Source: Novosphingobium sp. (GTDB taxonomy: Bacteria > Pseudomonadota > Alphaproteobacteria > Sphingomonadales > Sphingomonadaceae). From it: a stretch of DNA of 25,799 nt. A model generated the notes under the pieces. The model was not told where the DNA came from. It did no database searches and worked only from the letters and a program-made list of their open reading frames with translations. The translations under genes and the position numbers were made by a program. This document shows positions 6,165 to 14,908 of this stretch, piece by piece. Location of the stretch: the NCBI GenBank assembly GCA_028697875.1, contig JAQVEQ010000010.1:1-25799 (forward strand), in the 5' to 3' direction. Each line of letters starts with the position of its first letter. The stretch's first letter is position 1.

Positions 6165-8692
6165 AGGACGCATTGGCGAAGAAGCACCCGGCCGGGAAAG
6201 GGGCGGGGCCCGTAACGGACGGACAGGACCTTGCCGCGGGCCGGCTGGACCTGGTGCTGCTCGGCGCGGCGCTGGCCGCCAGTGTCCTGCTGATCTGGTT
6301 CATCACGCGCGATCTGGCGGTCGCGGCCGCTTATGGCGGCGGCCTCGTGGTGCTGGGCGGGGCGGCTTACGTGCTGACGCGCCGGCGCGCGGAGCCGGGC
6401 CTGCCCGATTTCGCCATGCCCGACTGGTCGGTGACCGTGACGGCGATCGAACGGGGCGATTGCGCGGTCGCCATTACCGACAAGGCGAACCGGCTGGTCT
6501 GCGCCAACGGCGCCTATGTCGAGTGGTTCGGCGGTGCCAGCGCGCCGCCTTCCCTGGCGCTGGAACCCGCCTCGCTCGAACGGCTGGCCAAGGCCGCGCG
6601 GATGGCGTGGCGCGATGGCGTGGCCGAGACGGACCGTCTGACCGGCGGGGAGGGGCAGGCCCACCGGAGCTGGCGGGCCGAAGTGGCTCGCGCCGGCCGC
6701 GGCGACGATTACCTCGTCTGGCGCTTCGTCCCGCTGGAGGAAAGCGATCCGCTGGGCGATCTGGGCGAACGGCTGGCCGGCGTCCTCGGGGCGACTCTGT
6801 CGCGCGCCGGGGTGGAAGCGGTGCTGGTCGGGCCGGAAGGGGCGATTCGCGCCGCCAGCCCAGGGTTCGCCCTGCGCGCCGCCGGGGATGAAAGCGCGAC
6901 CATGGCCGGGCAGGATTTCGTCACGCTCCTGCGGACCGACGAACGCGACCGGATCTTCTTCGCCCGCGAAGGGCGCAAGGGCTCGCCGCAGACGCTGGTC
7001 CACGTGCCGCTGGGCGATCCCGCCAGGGGCGACCCGGCGGCGAACGGAACCGCGCCTTCGCTCATGCTGCTGCTCGATGCCGGGGTCGGGATCGGCGGGG
7101 GCGTCGTTGCCGAAGGGGCGGGCGGGACGCCGCAGCTCGAAGCGCTGCTCTCGCAATTGCCGCTCGGCCTCGCGATGACCGACCGCGACGGCCGCTTCCT
7201 CTTCGCCAATGCCGCGTTCCGGCGCGCGGCGGGGATCGAGGGGCGCGGCCTGCCGCCTTACCCTTCCGACCTGGTGGTGAAGGAAGACAAGGGGCCGCTG
7301 GTCGATGCCGTGCGCCGCTATGCGCAAGGCGCGGCGAGTTCGGGCGACATGGCGGTGCGGCTGCGGCGGATGGCGGACGAGCCGGTATCGCTCGGCCTGG
7401 CGGGCGTGCGCGGCATGGGCGAGGCGGCCGTGCTGCTCAGCCTTGCCGATACGACCGAAGAGGCCCGGCTCAAGCGGCAGGTGGCGCAGGCGACCAAGAT
7501 GCAGGCCGTCGGCCAGCTCGCCGGCGGTGTCGCGCACGATTTCAACAACGTGCTGACCGCGATCATCGGCTATTGCGACCTTATGCTGCTGCGCCACACG
7601 CCGGGCGACAGCGATTACGACGACATCCAGCAGATCCGCGCCAATTCCAATCGCGCGGCCTCGCTGACGCGGCAGTTGCTGGCCTTTTCCCGCCAGCAGA
7701 CCCTGCGGCCCGAAGTGCTGCAATTGCCCGACGTGGTGTCCGAAGTCTCGCAGCTGCTGAAGCGGCTGATGGGCGAGAAGATCCTGTTCAAGGTCCATCA
7801 CGACCGCGAACTGGGCGCGGTGCGGGCTGATCCGCAGCAGCTCGAACAGGTCATCATCAACCTGGCCGTCAATGCGCGCGACGCGATGCAGGCGCGCGCG
7901 CAGAGGGCGGGGGGCGACGGGACCGGCACGCTCACCATGGTCACCCGCCGCATCGCATCGGCCGACGTCCGCCGGATGAAGAGCGATATCATCCCGATCG
8001 GCGATTATACCGCGCTGATCGTGGAGGATACGGGCGGCGGCATCCCGCCGGAACATGTCGCCAAGATCTTCGAACCCTTCTTCACCACCAAGGAAAAGGG
8101 GAAGGGCACCGGCCTCGGCCTGTCGACGGTCTACGGCATCGTCAAGCAGTCGGGCGGCTTCATCTTCGTGGAGAACGTGCCCGGCCCGGCGGGCGGGACG
8201 CAGGGCGCGCGTTTCATCATCTACCTGCCGGTCTACCACGCACCGGAAGAGGCGCGGCCGGCGGCCAGGGTGGAGGAAGAGACGAACCACTGGTCCGGCG
8301 GCGGGCGCCTGCTGCTGGTGGAAGACGAGGACATGGTCCGCGCCGTCGCCGAACGCGCGCTGACCCGCCAGGGCTACGAAGTGATCGCCGCCGGGAGCGG
8401 GGAGGAAGGGCTGGAACAGGTCCGCAACGGCGGGGAATTCGACCTCATCGTGTCCGACGTGGTCATGCCCGGCATGGACGGTCCGGCGATGGCCCGCGAA
8501 ATCCGCAAGCTCGTGCCGGACTTGCCCGTGCTGTTCATGTCCGGATACGCCGAGGAACAGCTGCGCAACCAGATCGACCTGGAGAACATGTTCTTCCTCG
8601 CCAAGCCGTTCTCGGTCCAGAAGATCGGCGACAAAGTGGCGGAAGTGCTGCGTCAGTCTGGCCAAATCCGATTCACGGCCAATGAAGGGTGA
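6161..8692 (+). CDS. cckA: hybrid histidine kinase CckA
   Basis: CckA autophosphorylates and passes phosphate through its receiver domain to ChpT and then to CtrA and CpdR, controlling the alphaproteobacterial cell cycle. The 843-residue protein has two N-terminal membrane helices (about 30-49 and 53-72), a long PAS-like region (about 95-440, including ITDKANRLVCANGAYVEWFG and MTDRDGRFLFANAAFRRAAG), a HisKA domain with phosphorylated H459 in GGVAHDFNNVLTAI, an N box (NLAVNARDAM, about 567-576), a G box (DTGGGIP, from 623) and an FEPFFTTKEKGKGTGLGL lid. The C-terminal receiver has acceptor D766 in VSDVVMPGMDG. The VAHDFNNVL box and attached receiver are typical of CckA. The ATG overlaps the DUF2062 stop (ATGA), which supports this start over longer open reading upstream. 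Confidence 0.92.
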   Translation: MKDALAKKHPAGKGAGPVTDGQDLAAGRLDLVLLGAALAASVLLIWFITRDLAVAAAYGGGLVVLGGAAYVLTRRRAEPGLPDFAMPDWSVTVTAIERGDCAVAITDKANRLVCANGAYVEWFGGASAPPSLALEPASLERLAKAARMAWRDGVAETDRLTGGEGQAHRSWRAEVARAGRGDDYLVWRFVPLEESDPLGDLGERLAGVLGATLSRAGVEAVLVGPEGAIRAASPGFALRAAGDESATMAGQDFVTLLRTDERDRIFFAREGRKGSPQTLVHVPLGDPARGDPAANGTAPSLMLLLDAGVGIGGGVVAEGAGGTPQLEALLSQLPLGLAMTDRDGRFLFANAAFRRAAGIEGRGLPPYPSDLVVKEDKGPLVDAVRRYAQGAASSGDMAVRLRRMADEPVSLGLAGVRGMGEAAVLLSLADTTEEARLKRQVAQATKMQAVGQLAGGVAHDFNNVLTAIIGYCDLMLLRHTPGDSDYDDIQQIRANSNRAASLTRQLLAFSRQQTLRPEVLQLPDVVSEVSQLLKRLMGEKILFKVHHDRELGAVRADPQQLEQVIINLAVNARDAMQARAQRAGGDGTGTLTMVTRRIASADVRRMKSDIIPIGDYTALIVEDTGGGIPPEHVAKIFEPFFTTKEKGKGTGLGLSTVYGIVKQSGGFIFVENVPGPAGGTQGARFIIYLPVYHAPEEARPAARVEEETNHWSGGGRLLLVEDEDMVRAVAERALTRQGYEVIAAGSGEEGLEQVRNGGEFDLIVSDVVMPGMDGPAMAREIRKLVPDLPVLFMSGYAEEQLRNQIDLENMFFLAKPFSVQKIGDKVAEVLRQSGQIRFTANEG

Positions 8693-8698
8693 ACGTTG

Positions 8699-9376
8699 AT
8701 GGACGAAGCAATGTTGCGAACGGCCGAACTGGTTGGGCAGAGCGGGGCAACCGGGCGGGGGGCGGCGACAGTCGAACCGATCGAGTGGAAAGATAGTAAG
8801 ATTGCCTTCGCTGCGGAGCGCTGCTCCGGCAAGCGCGTACTCGATCTTGGCTGCGTGATGCACGATCCGGAATCCTATGCCAGTCGTTATTTCCTCCACC
8901 GCGCCATTTCCGAAGTGGCGCGCGAGGCGGTCGGTCTCGATCTTTACGAGGCTGGCGTGAACCAGTTGCGCGCGCGCGGCTACGACGTGCACGTCGGGGA
9001 TGCGGAGAACTTTGCTTTCGATGAGCCGTTCGACGTGATCGTCGCCGGAGACATCGTGGAGCACCTCTCGAACCTGGAGGGGTTCCTGAAGAGTTGCGAT
9101 GCCAACTTGGCCGAAGGGGGTGTGGTCGTCGTTCAGACACCCAATCCGTGGTACTGGCGCAATGTCGTCAAGTCGGTTCTTTACCGTGAAGTGCCGAACA
9201 ATCTGGAGCATACCTGCTGGTTCTGTCCGCGCACTTGGCGGCAGTTGATCGAACGTTATGGTTTCGAGCTTGGGGCAGTGCAATTCGACGCACGCTATTG
9301 GCGCGATCGTCTCATGCCATTGCCGCAGGGGCTCAAATACCCTGCCTGGAGTGCGGAAATCCGCCGTAAGAACTGA
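8699..9376 (+). CDS. class I SAM-dependent methyltransferase (UbiG-like fold), probably acquired
   Basis: Protein of 225 residues with a Rossmann methyltransferase fold. Motif I is unusual: VLDLGCVMHDPESY replaces the common GxGxG. It is followed by an acidic strand end (VGLDLYEAG), GDAENFAF and an EHLSNLEGFL motif. Later come GGVVVVQTPNPWYWRN and EHTCWFCPRTWRQLIERYGFE. I recall this pattern from small methyltransferases near surface-glycan genes, but the substrate is unknown. The gene sits six bases after the cckA stop and before recA. Its codons (for example GAT AGT AAG ATT) are less GC-biased than those of cckA and recA, which suggests transfer. ATG 8699 is preferred over TTG 8696; GAAGG lies about ten bases upstream. 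Confidence 0.8.
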   Translation: MDEAMLRTAELVGQSGATGRGAATVEPIEWKDSKIAFAAERCSGKRVLDLGCVMHDPESYASRYFLHRAISEVAREAVGLDLYEAGVNQLRARGYDVHVGDAENFAFDEPFDVIVAGDIVEHLSNLEGFLKSCDANLAEGGVVVVQTPNPWYWRNVVKSVLYREVPNNLEHTCWFCPRTWRQLIERYGFELGAVQFDARYWRDRLMPLPQGLKYPAWSAEIRRKN

Positions 9377-9401
9377 CCTTCGCCGCATTACAGAAAATTT
9401 C

Positions 9402-9416
9402 GTTCCCCCCTTGTTC
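9402..9416 (+). promoter_or_regulatory. LexA SOS box of recA (GTTC-N7-GTTC)
   Basis: GTTC at 9402-9405 and GTTC at 9413-9416 are separated by exactly seven bases, which is the known alphaproteobacterial LexA operator. It lies about 90 bases before the recA start, where a LexA-repressed promoter is expected. It indicates DNA-damage induction of recA. Confidence 0.88.
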
Positions 9417-9427
9417 CATGAGAACAA
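9411..9427. repeat. perfect inverted repeat overlapping the SOS box
   Basis: TTGTTC at 9411-9416 and GAACAA at 9422-9427 form a perfect 6-bp inverted repeat around a 5-base centre. The left arm is shared with the second half of the SOS box. The arm contains the LexA half-site word but in inverted geometry, so it could be a second operator half, part of the promoter, or chance. Confidence 0.5.
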
Positions 9428-9504
9428 ATCGGATACACCTCCCTTTGTCAGATAACCGGGGGACCAAACGGACTGGGCCCTTTGCAACCGACGGAGGTCA
9501 TGCG

Positions 9505-10569
<1,065 letters not shown>

Positions 10570-10577
10570 TCCTCAAG

Positions 10578-10600
10578 AAGCGCCGCCCCGCGCGGCGCTT
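10578..10600 (+). terminator. first hairpin after recA, no T-run
   Basis: AAGCGCCGC (10578-10586) and GCGGCGCTT (10592-10600) form a perfect 9-bp stem with a 5-base loop, nine bases after the recA stop. No T-run follows, so it may protect the 3' end or help termination with the next hairpin. Confidence 0.55.
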
Positions 10601-10610
10601 GCGGAACCGA

Positions 10611-10660
10611 GGCCGGCGGGGCCAGCCCTTCGAGGCGGCACGCCGGCCTTTTCCTTTGTG
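10611..10660 (+). terminator. rho-independent terminator of recA
   Basis: GGCCGGCG (10611-10618) pairs perfectly with CGCCGGCC (10641-10648) around a 22-base loop that can fold further (GGGGC with GCCCTT). It is followed by TTTTCCTTTGTGTTT. The stem plus T-rich tail is a good intrinsic terminator for recA. Confidence 0.75.
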
Positions 10661-10724
10661 TTTGTGAAACCCCATCGTTTTTCGGTGCTTGGCCCATTGG
10701 CAATGGAGGGCTAAAGTCGCGCTC

Positions 10725-11549
10725 ATGGCAACGACAGCACAATGGCGGGACGAGTTCGGGCCGGTATGGGCGCAGTTCCATACCTTCACCGATCGCGCTT
10801 TTTCGGGGCTGACTCAGAAATTGCTCGAGCGACTGGCCGATTGCCCCGGCGAATCGGTTCTCGACGTCGGATGCGGGGCGGGGGAACTGTCGCTGGCACT
10901 GGCCCGTGCGCGGCCGCATGCGCATGTCGTCGGGGTCGATGTCTCGGAAGCGCTGGTCGAAGCGGCGCAGGCCCGCGGATCGCAGCGGTCCAATGCCCGC
11001 TTTGCGGTCTGCGATGCCGCGAAATGGGCTCCGGACGGGGGTTTCCGGCCCGACCTGCTGGTCTCCCGCCACGGGGTGATGTTCTTCGACGATCCGGTGG
11101 CCGCTTTCGCCCACCTGCAGCATATTGCCGCCCCGGACGCGCGGTTGCTGTTTTCCTGCTTCCGGTCCCCGGAAGGCAATCCCTGGGCGAACGAGGCATC
11201 GCGCGTGCTCGACATTCCGCCGCCCGCCGATCCCTATGCACCGGGGCCGTTCGCGTTCGCCGAGGAGGAGCGGGTCCGTTCGATCCTGTCCAAGGCGGGC
11301 TGGCGCGACATCGTGCTGAATGCGGTCGATTTCGCGTATGTGACCGGGGTGGGGGTCGATCCGGTGGCCGAATCCCTGCGTTTCTTCTGCAATGTCGGCC
11401 CGGCATCGCGGGCGATGGCCCAGATGGACGAGGCCGGCCGCGCGTTTGCCGTGGCTAAGCTGGAGAAATGGCTGGCGGCCTGCCAGGCTGGCGATATCCT
11501 CGCCTTCCCCGCCCAGGCCTGGATTGTCAGCGCGCGCCGCCCGGCCTGA
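10725..11549 (+). CDS. class I SAM-dependent methyltransferase
   Basis: A 274-residue methyltransferase of unknown substrate. Motif I is complete (VLDVGCGAGELSLALA), followed by the acidic residue of VVGVDVSEALVEAA, motif II-like CDAAKWAP, and motif IV-like DLLVSRHGVMFFDDPVAAFAHL. The later part (RLLFSCFRSPEGNPWANEA) resembles the UbiE/COQ5-like group. The Methyltransf_11/25 type of fold is clear but the substrate is not. ATG 10725 is chosen because the protein then begins with the conserved AQWRDEFGPVWAQFH segment; GGAGGG lies 14 bases upstream, which is rather far. It stands alone between the recA terminator and alaS. Confidence 0.85.
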   Translation: MATTAQWRDEFGPVWAQFHTFTDRAFSGLTQKLLERLADCPGESVLDVGCGAGELSLALARARPHAHVVGVDVSEALVEAAQARGSQRSNARFAVCDAAKWAPDGGFRPDLLVSRHGVMFFDDPVAAFAHLQHIAAPDARLLFSCFRSPEGNPWANEASRVLDIPPPADPYAPGPFAFAEEERVRSILSKAGWRDIVLNAVDFAYVTGVGVDPVAESLRFFCNVGPASRAMAQMDEAGRAFAVAKLEKWLAACQAGDILAFPAQAWIVSARRPA

Positions 11550-11621
11550 TCGGGCCTTTCTCTCTCACTGAAACGGTTTATCCGCTTGTCCCCGGCGCAG
11601 GGCTCGCCTAACTGCCTGCGG

Positions 11622-14285
11622 ATGAGCTCGACCAACGAAATCCGCCGTTCCTTCCTCGACTATTTCGGGTCCAATGGCCATGCGGTGACGCCTTCGGCTC
11701 CGCTCGTCCCCTACAACGACCCGACGCTGATGTTCGTGAATGCGGGCATGGTCCCGTTCAAGAACGTCTTTACGGGGCTGGAAACGCCGCCCGCGCCGCG
11801 CGCCACAAGCTCGCAGAAATGCGTCCGCGCCGGGGGCAAGCACAACGACCTCGACAATGTCGGCTACACAGCGCGGCATCATACCTTCTTCGAAATGCTG
11901 GGGAATTTCTCCTTCGGCGACTATTTCAAGGAACAGGCGATCACTCATGCCTGGACCTTGCTGACGAAGGAATGGGGCCTGCCGGCGGAAAAGCTGCTCG
12001 CCACCGTCTATCACACCGACGACGAAGCGTTCGATCTGTGGAAGAAGATCGCCGGCCTGCCCGATGAGAAGATCATCCGCATCCCGACCAAGGACAATTT
12101 CTGGGCGATGGGCGACGATGTCCCGTGCGGTCCGTGCTCCGAAATCTTCTACGACCATGGCGAACATATTCCCGGCGGCCCGCCCGGATCGCCGGACGAG
12201 GACGGCGACCGCTTCATCGAGATCTGGAATCTCGTCTTCATGCAGTACGAGCAGACGGCGGGCGAGATCACCGGCGAACTGCCCAGGCCGAGCATCGACA
12301 CCGGCATGGGGCTGGAACGCATTGCCGCCGTCATGCAGGGCGTGCACGACAACTACGACACCGATACCTTCAAGGCGCTGATCGCCGCGTCCGAAGGGCT
12401 GACCGGCGTTCGCGCCGAAGGCGAACGCACGGCCAGCCATCGCGTGATCGCCGACCACTTGCGTTCGACCAGCTTCCTCATCGCCGACGGCGTGCTGCCG
12501 TCGAACGAAGGGCGCGGCTATGTCCTGCGCCGCATCATGCGCCGTGCCATGCGCCATGCGCACCTGCTCGGCGCGCAGCAGCCGCTGATGCACCGCCTGG
12601 TGTCTTCGCTGGTCGCGGAAATGGGCCAGGCCTATCCCGAACTGGGGCGGGCCGAAGCGCTCATTTCCGAAGTGCTGGAGCGGGAGGAAACCCGGTTCCG
12701 CCAGACGCTCGACAAGGGACTCAAGCTGCTCGACGAGGCGACCGAGGGCATGGACAAGGGCGCCAGCCTGCCCGGCGAAACCGCTTTCCGCCTCTACGAC
12801 ACTTATGGCTTCCCCTACGACCTCACCGAAGACGCGTTGCGCGCGCGCGGCATCGGGGTCGACCGCAAGGGCTTCGACGAAGCGATGGCCCGGCAGAAGG
12901 CCGCGGCCCGCGCGGCGTGGAAAGGCTCCGGCGCGGCGGCCGACGGCGAATTGTGGTTCGACATCGCCGAGCGCGAAGGGGCAACCGAATTCACCGGCTA
13001 CAGGTCCACCAGCGGCGAAGGGCGGGTGGTATCGCTGATCGTCGACGGGGCCGAAACCGACCATGCGGTGGCCGGGACCGACGTGATCGTGCTGACCAAC
13101 CAGACGCCGTTCTACGGCGAAAGCGGCGGCCAGACCGGCGATGCGGGGGCCATTACCGGGCCGGGCGGCCTGGAAATCGCGGTGTCCGACACGTCCAAGC
13201 CGCTCGGGCGGCTCCATGCCCATCACGGCAAGATCGCGCATGGCCGGATCTGCGTGGGCGACACGGTCCATCTCGCGGTGGACGAGGCGCGGCGCGATGC
13301 GATCCGGTCCAACCACTCCGCCACGCACCTGCTGCACGCTGCCCTGCGCAACCGCCTGGGCGACCACGTGACGCAGAAAGGCTCGCTGGTGGCCGAAGAC
13401 CGGCTGCGTTTCGACTTCTCGCATCCCAAGCCGCTGACGCCGGAAGACATTGCCGCGATCGAGGCCGAAGTGAATGCCGAGATCCGCCATAACGATCCGG
13501 TCACGACCCGGCTGATGAGCCCGGAAGACGCCATTGCCGCCGGGGCCATGGCCTTGTTCGGCGAAAAGTACGGCGATGAAGTGCGCGTCCTGTCGATGGG
13601 CAGTGCCGACTGGAACGGCACGGGCCACAACTATTCGGTCGAACTGTGTGGCGGCACCCACGTCCGCGCGACGGGCGATATCGGCGTTTTTGTTGTGACC
13701 AGTGAAGGTGCGGCTTCTTCTGGTGTGCGTCGTATTGAAGCGCTAACTGGCGAGCGCGCACGCCTCTGGTTAATGGGCAAGTATCAAACATTGGTCGGTA
13801 TCGAAGAGATTATTGGCCCAAGCCTCGATCCTATCGGTCGTGCTCGACAACTGCGCGACGAGCGCAAGCGGCTCGAACGCGAACTGGCCGAGGCGAAGAA
13901 GCAGCTCGCGCTGTCGGGCGGCGGCAGTGCCGGGGCGGCCGCGGGCCCGGCGGACGAGCAGGTCAACGGGGTGACATTCTCCGGCCAGGTGATCGACGGG
14001 CTCGATGCCAAGGAACTGCGCGGCCTGCTGGACGAAGCCAAGAAGCGCATGGGTTCGGGCGTAGCGGCGATCGCCGCCGTCAACGACGGGCGCGCGGCCT
14101 TTGCCGTGGCCGTGACCGACGACCTCACCGGCAAGTTCAGCGCGGTCGACCTCGTGCGCAAGGGCGTCGAGGCATTGGGCGGCAAGGGCGGCGGCGGCCG
14201 TCCGGACATGGCGCAGGGCGGCGGGCCGGACGGTGACAAGGCGGCGGAGGCACTGGCGGCGGTAAAGGCGTCGCTGTCCGCATAA
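11622..14285 (+). CDS. alaS: alanyl-tRNA synthetase AlaS
   Basis: Charges tRNA-Ala with alanine and hydrolyses Ser- or Gly-tRNA-Ala. The 887-residue protein has the full domain set: class II catalytic domain (HHTFFEMLGNFSFGDYF near the start, then MGDDVPCGPCSEIFYD and GMGLERIAAVMQG), the tRNA-recognition region, the editing domain with zinc ligands HSATH (565-569) and CGGTH (C676, H680), and a C-Ala domain containing a coiled coil (RDERKRLERELAEAKKQL) and a glycine-rich segment near the end. Start ATG 11622 gives the family N-terminus (SSTNEIRRSFLDYF). The segment 13683-13850 has clearly different codon use from the rest although the frame is intact (see findings). Confidence 0.97.
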   Translation: MSSTNEIRRSFLDYFGSNGHAVTPSAPLVPYNDPTLMFVNAGMVPFKNVFTGLETPPAPRATSSQKCVRAGGKHNDLDNVGYTARHHTFFEMLGNFSFGDYFKEQAITHAWTLLTKEWGLPAEKLLATVYHTDDEAFDLWKKIAGLPDEKIIRIPTKDNFWAMGDDVPCGPCSEIFYDHGEHIPGGPPGSPDEDGDRFIEIWNLVFMQYEQTAGEITGELPRPSIDTGMGLERIAAVMQGVHDNYDTDTFKALIAASEGLTGVRAEGERTASHRVIADHLRSTSFLIADGVLPSNEGRGYVLRRIMRRAMRHAHLLGAQQPLMHRLVSSLVAEMGQAYPELGRAEALISEVLEREETRFRQTLDKGLKLLDEATEGMDKGASLPGETAFRLYDTYGFPYDLTEDALRARGIGVDRKGFDEAMARQKAAARAAWKGSGAAADGELWFDIAEREGATEFTGYRSTSGEGRVVSLIVDGAETDHAVAGTDVIVLTNQTPFYGESGGQTGDAGAITGPGGLEIAVSDTSKPLGRLHAHHGKIAHGRICVGDTVHLAVDEARRDAIRSNHSATHLLHAALRNRLGDHVTQKGSLVAEDRLRFDFSHPKPLTPEDIAAIEAEVNAEIRHNDPVTTRLMSPEDAIAAGAMALFGEKYGDEVRVLSMGSADWNGTGHNYSVELCGGTHVRATGDIGVFVVTSEGAASSGVRRIEALTGERARLWLMGKYQTLVGIEEIIGPSLDPIGRARQLRDERKRLERELAEAKKQLALSGGGSAGAAAGPADEQVNGVTFSGQVIDGLDAKELRGLLDEAKKRMGSGVAAIAAVNDGRAAFAVAVTDDLTGKFSAVDLVRKGVEALGGKGGGGRPDMAQGGGPDGDKAAEALAAVKASLSA
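13683..13850 (+). other. atypical-codon patch inside alaS
   Basis: Directly after the CGGTH zinc motif, codons ending in T or A dominate for about 55 codons (GTT TTT GTT, TCT TCT GGT, CGT CGT ATT, CTA ACT, TTA, CAA ACA, ATT ATT, CCT, CGA CAA). Both flanks then return to the usual C/G-ending codons. In 13681-13800 I count 64 G or C of 120 bases, visibly below the surroundings. The protein sequence stays in frame and family-like. Confidence 0.75.
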
Positions 14286-14309
14286 CCTTGCGGCAATCTT
14301 TCGCGGCTA

Positions 14310-14335
14310 CCCCATTCCCATGTAGGGGAATGGGG
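14310..14335 (+). promoter_or_regulatory. 10-bp hairpin covering the ribosome binding region of the next gene
   Basis: CCCCATTCCC (14310-14319) and GGGAATGGGG (14326-14335) form a perfect 10-bp stem with a 6-base loop. It lies 24 bases after the alaS stop. The 3' arm contains the GGGGG that is the only ribosome binding candidate for the ATG at 14343. With no T-run it could either end alaS transcripts poorly or mask the ribosome binding site. Confidence 0.6.
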
Positions 14336-14342
14336 GCTTGCG

Positions 14343-14882
14343 ATGAATTTTCGATTTTCGGCTGCTTTGGCCTTGTTCGTCCTGGCGTCCGCGCCGGCAG
14401 CAATCGCTGCGGGCGAGCCTGACACGCTGCCACCCCCGGTCATGCGTGTCTCCAAGGCACCGCCACGCATCGAGACCGCGCCCGCAGGCGGCGACCAGGC
14501 GGTCGCGGCAGCAATTCCGGTTTCGGTCGAGATCGAACGGAACGGCACGCTGGTCTGGGCTGGTGTTCTCCGCGTCGGCTCCCCTTATGGGAATGCGAGT
14601 TTCAACCAGAGCAAGAGCGATTACGCCGAGCCGTGCCAGGGCGCTTTATCCAATCGCACCTCCGCGCAGAGCAACGAACGGCTGAACTTCACGATCCGCT
14701 CCCTTCGAGGCGAGCCTGTCGAGCAGTTCCAGATCAGTCTCGATCTGACATGGCGGGCGGATGCTTGCGATGGTGGCACATCCAGCGTGGGATTGCGGCG
14801 TACTGTCGTGCTCAAGCCGGAAGGCAAGGTCCGTGAGGAGGGCGAAGGCGGCGTGGTCGTAACCCTGACGCGCAGCAAGTAG
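14343..14882 (+). CDS. hypothetical secreted protein
   Basis: A 179-residue protein I do not recognise. It has a clear signal peptide (MNFRFSAALALFVLASAPAAIA, likely cut after AIA), a proline-rich linker (about 28-50), then a beta-rich domain (AAIPVSVEIERNGTLVWAGVLRVG, NERLNFTIRSLRG, VEQFQISLDLTWRADACDGG). Two cysteines (in EPCQG and DACDG) could form a disulfide in the periplasm. No catalytic motif is visible. It follows alaS behind the hairpin at 14310-14335 and converges with the antiporter gene, only 26 bases away. Confidence 0.75.
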   Translation: MNFRFSAALALFVLASAPAAIAAGEPDTLPPPVMRVSKAPPRIETAPAGGDQAVAAAIPVSVEIERNGTLVWAGVLRVGSPYGNASFNQSKSDYAEPCQGALSNRTSAQSNERLNFTIRSLRGEPVEQFQISLDLTWRADACDGGTSSVGLRRTVVLKPEGKVREEGEGGVVVTLTRSK

Positions 14883-14908
14883 CGCGTATCCATCAGCGGA
14901 CGCCGGAC

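Noticed and set aside
6071..9487. A minus-strand open frame of over 1100 codons opposite cckA, the methyltransferase and the recA leader
   Set aside because: It is a mirror of real genes in high-GC sequence and shows no recognisable domain.
11565..13661. A minus-strand open frame of about 700 codons opposite alaS
   Set aside because: alaS on the other strand is certain and the mirror frame has no motif.
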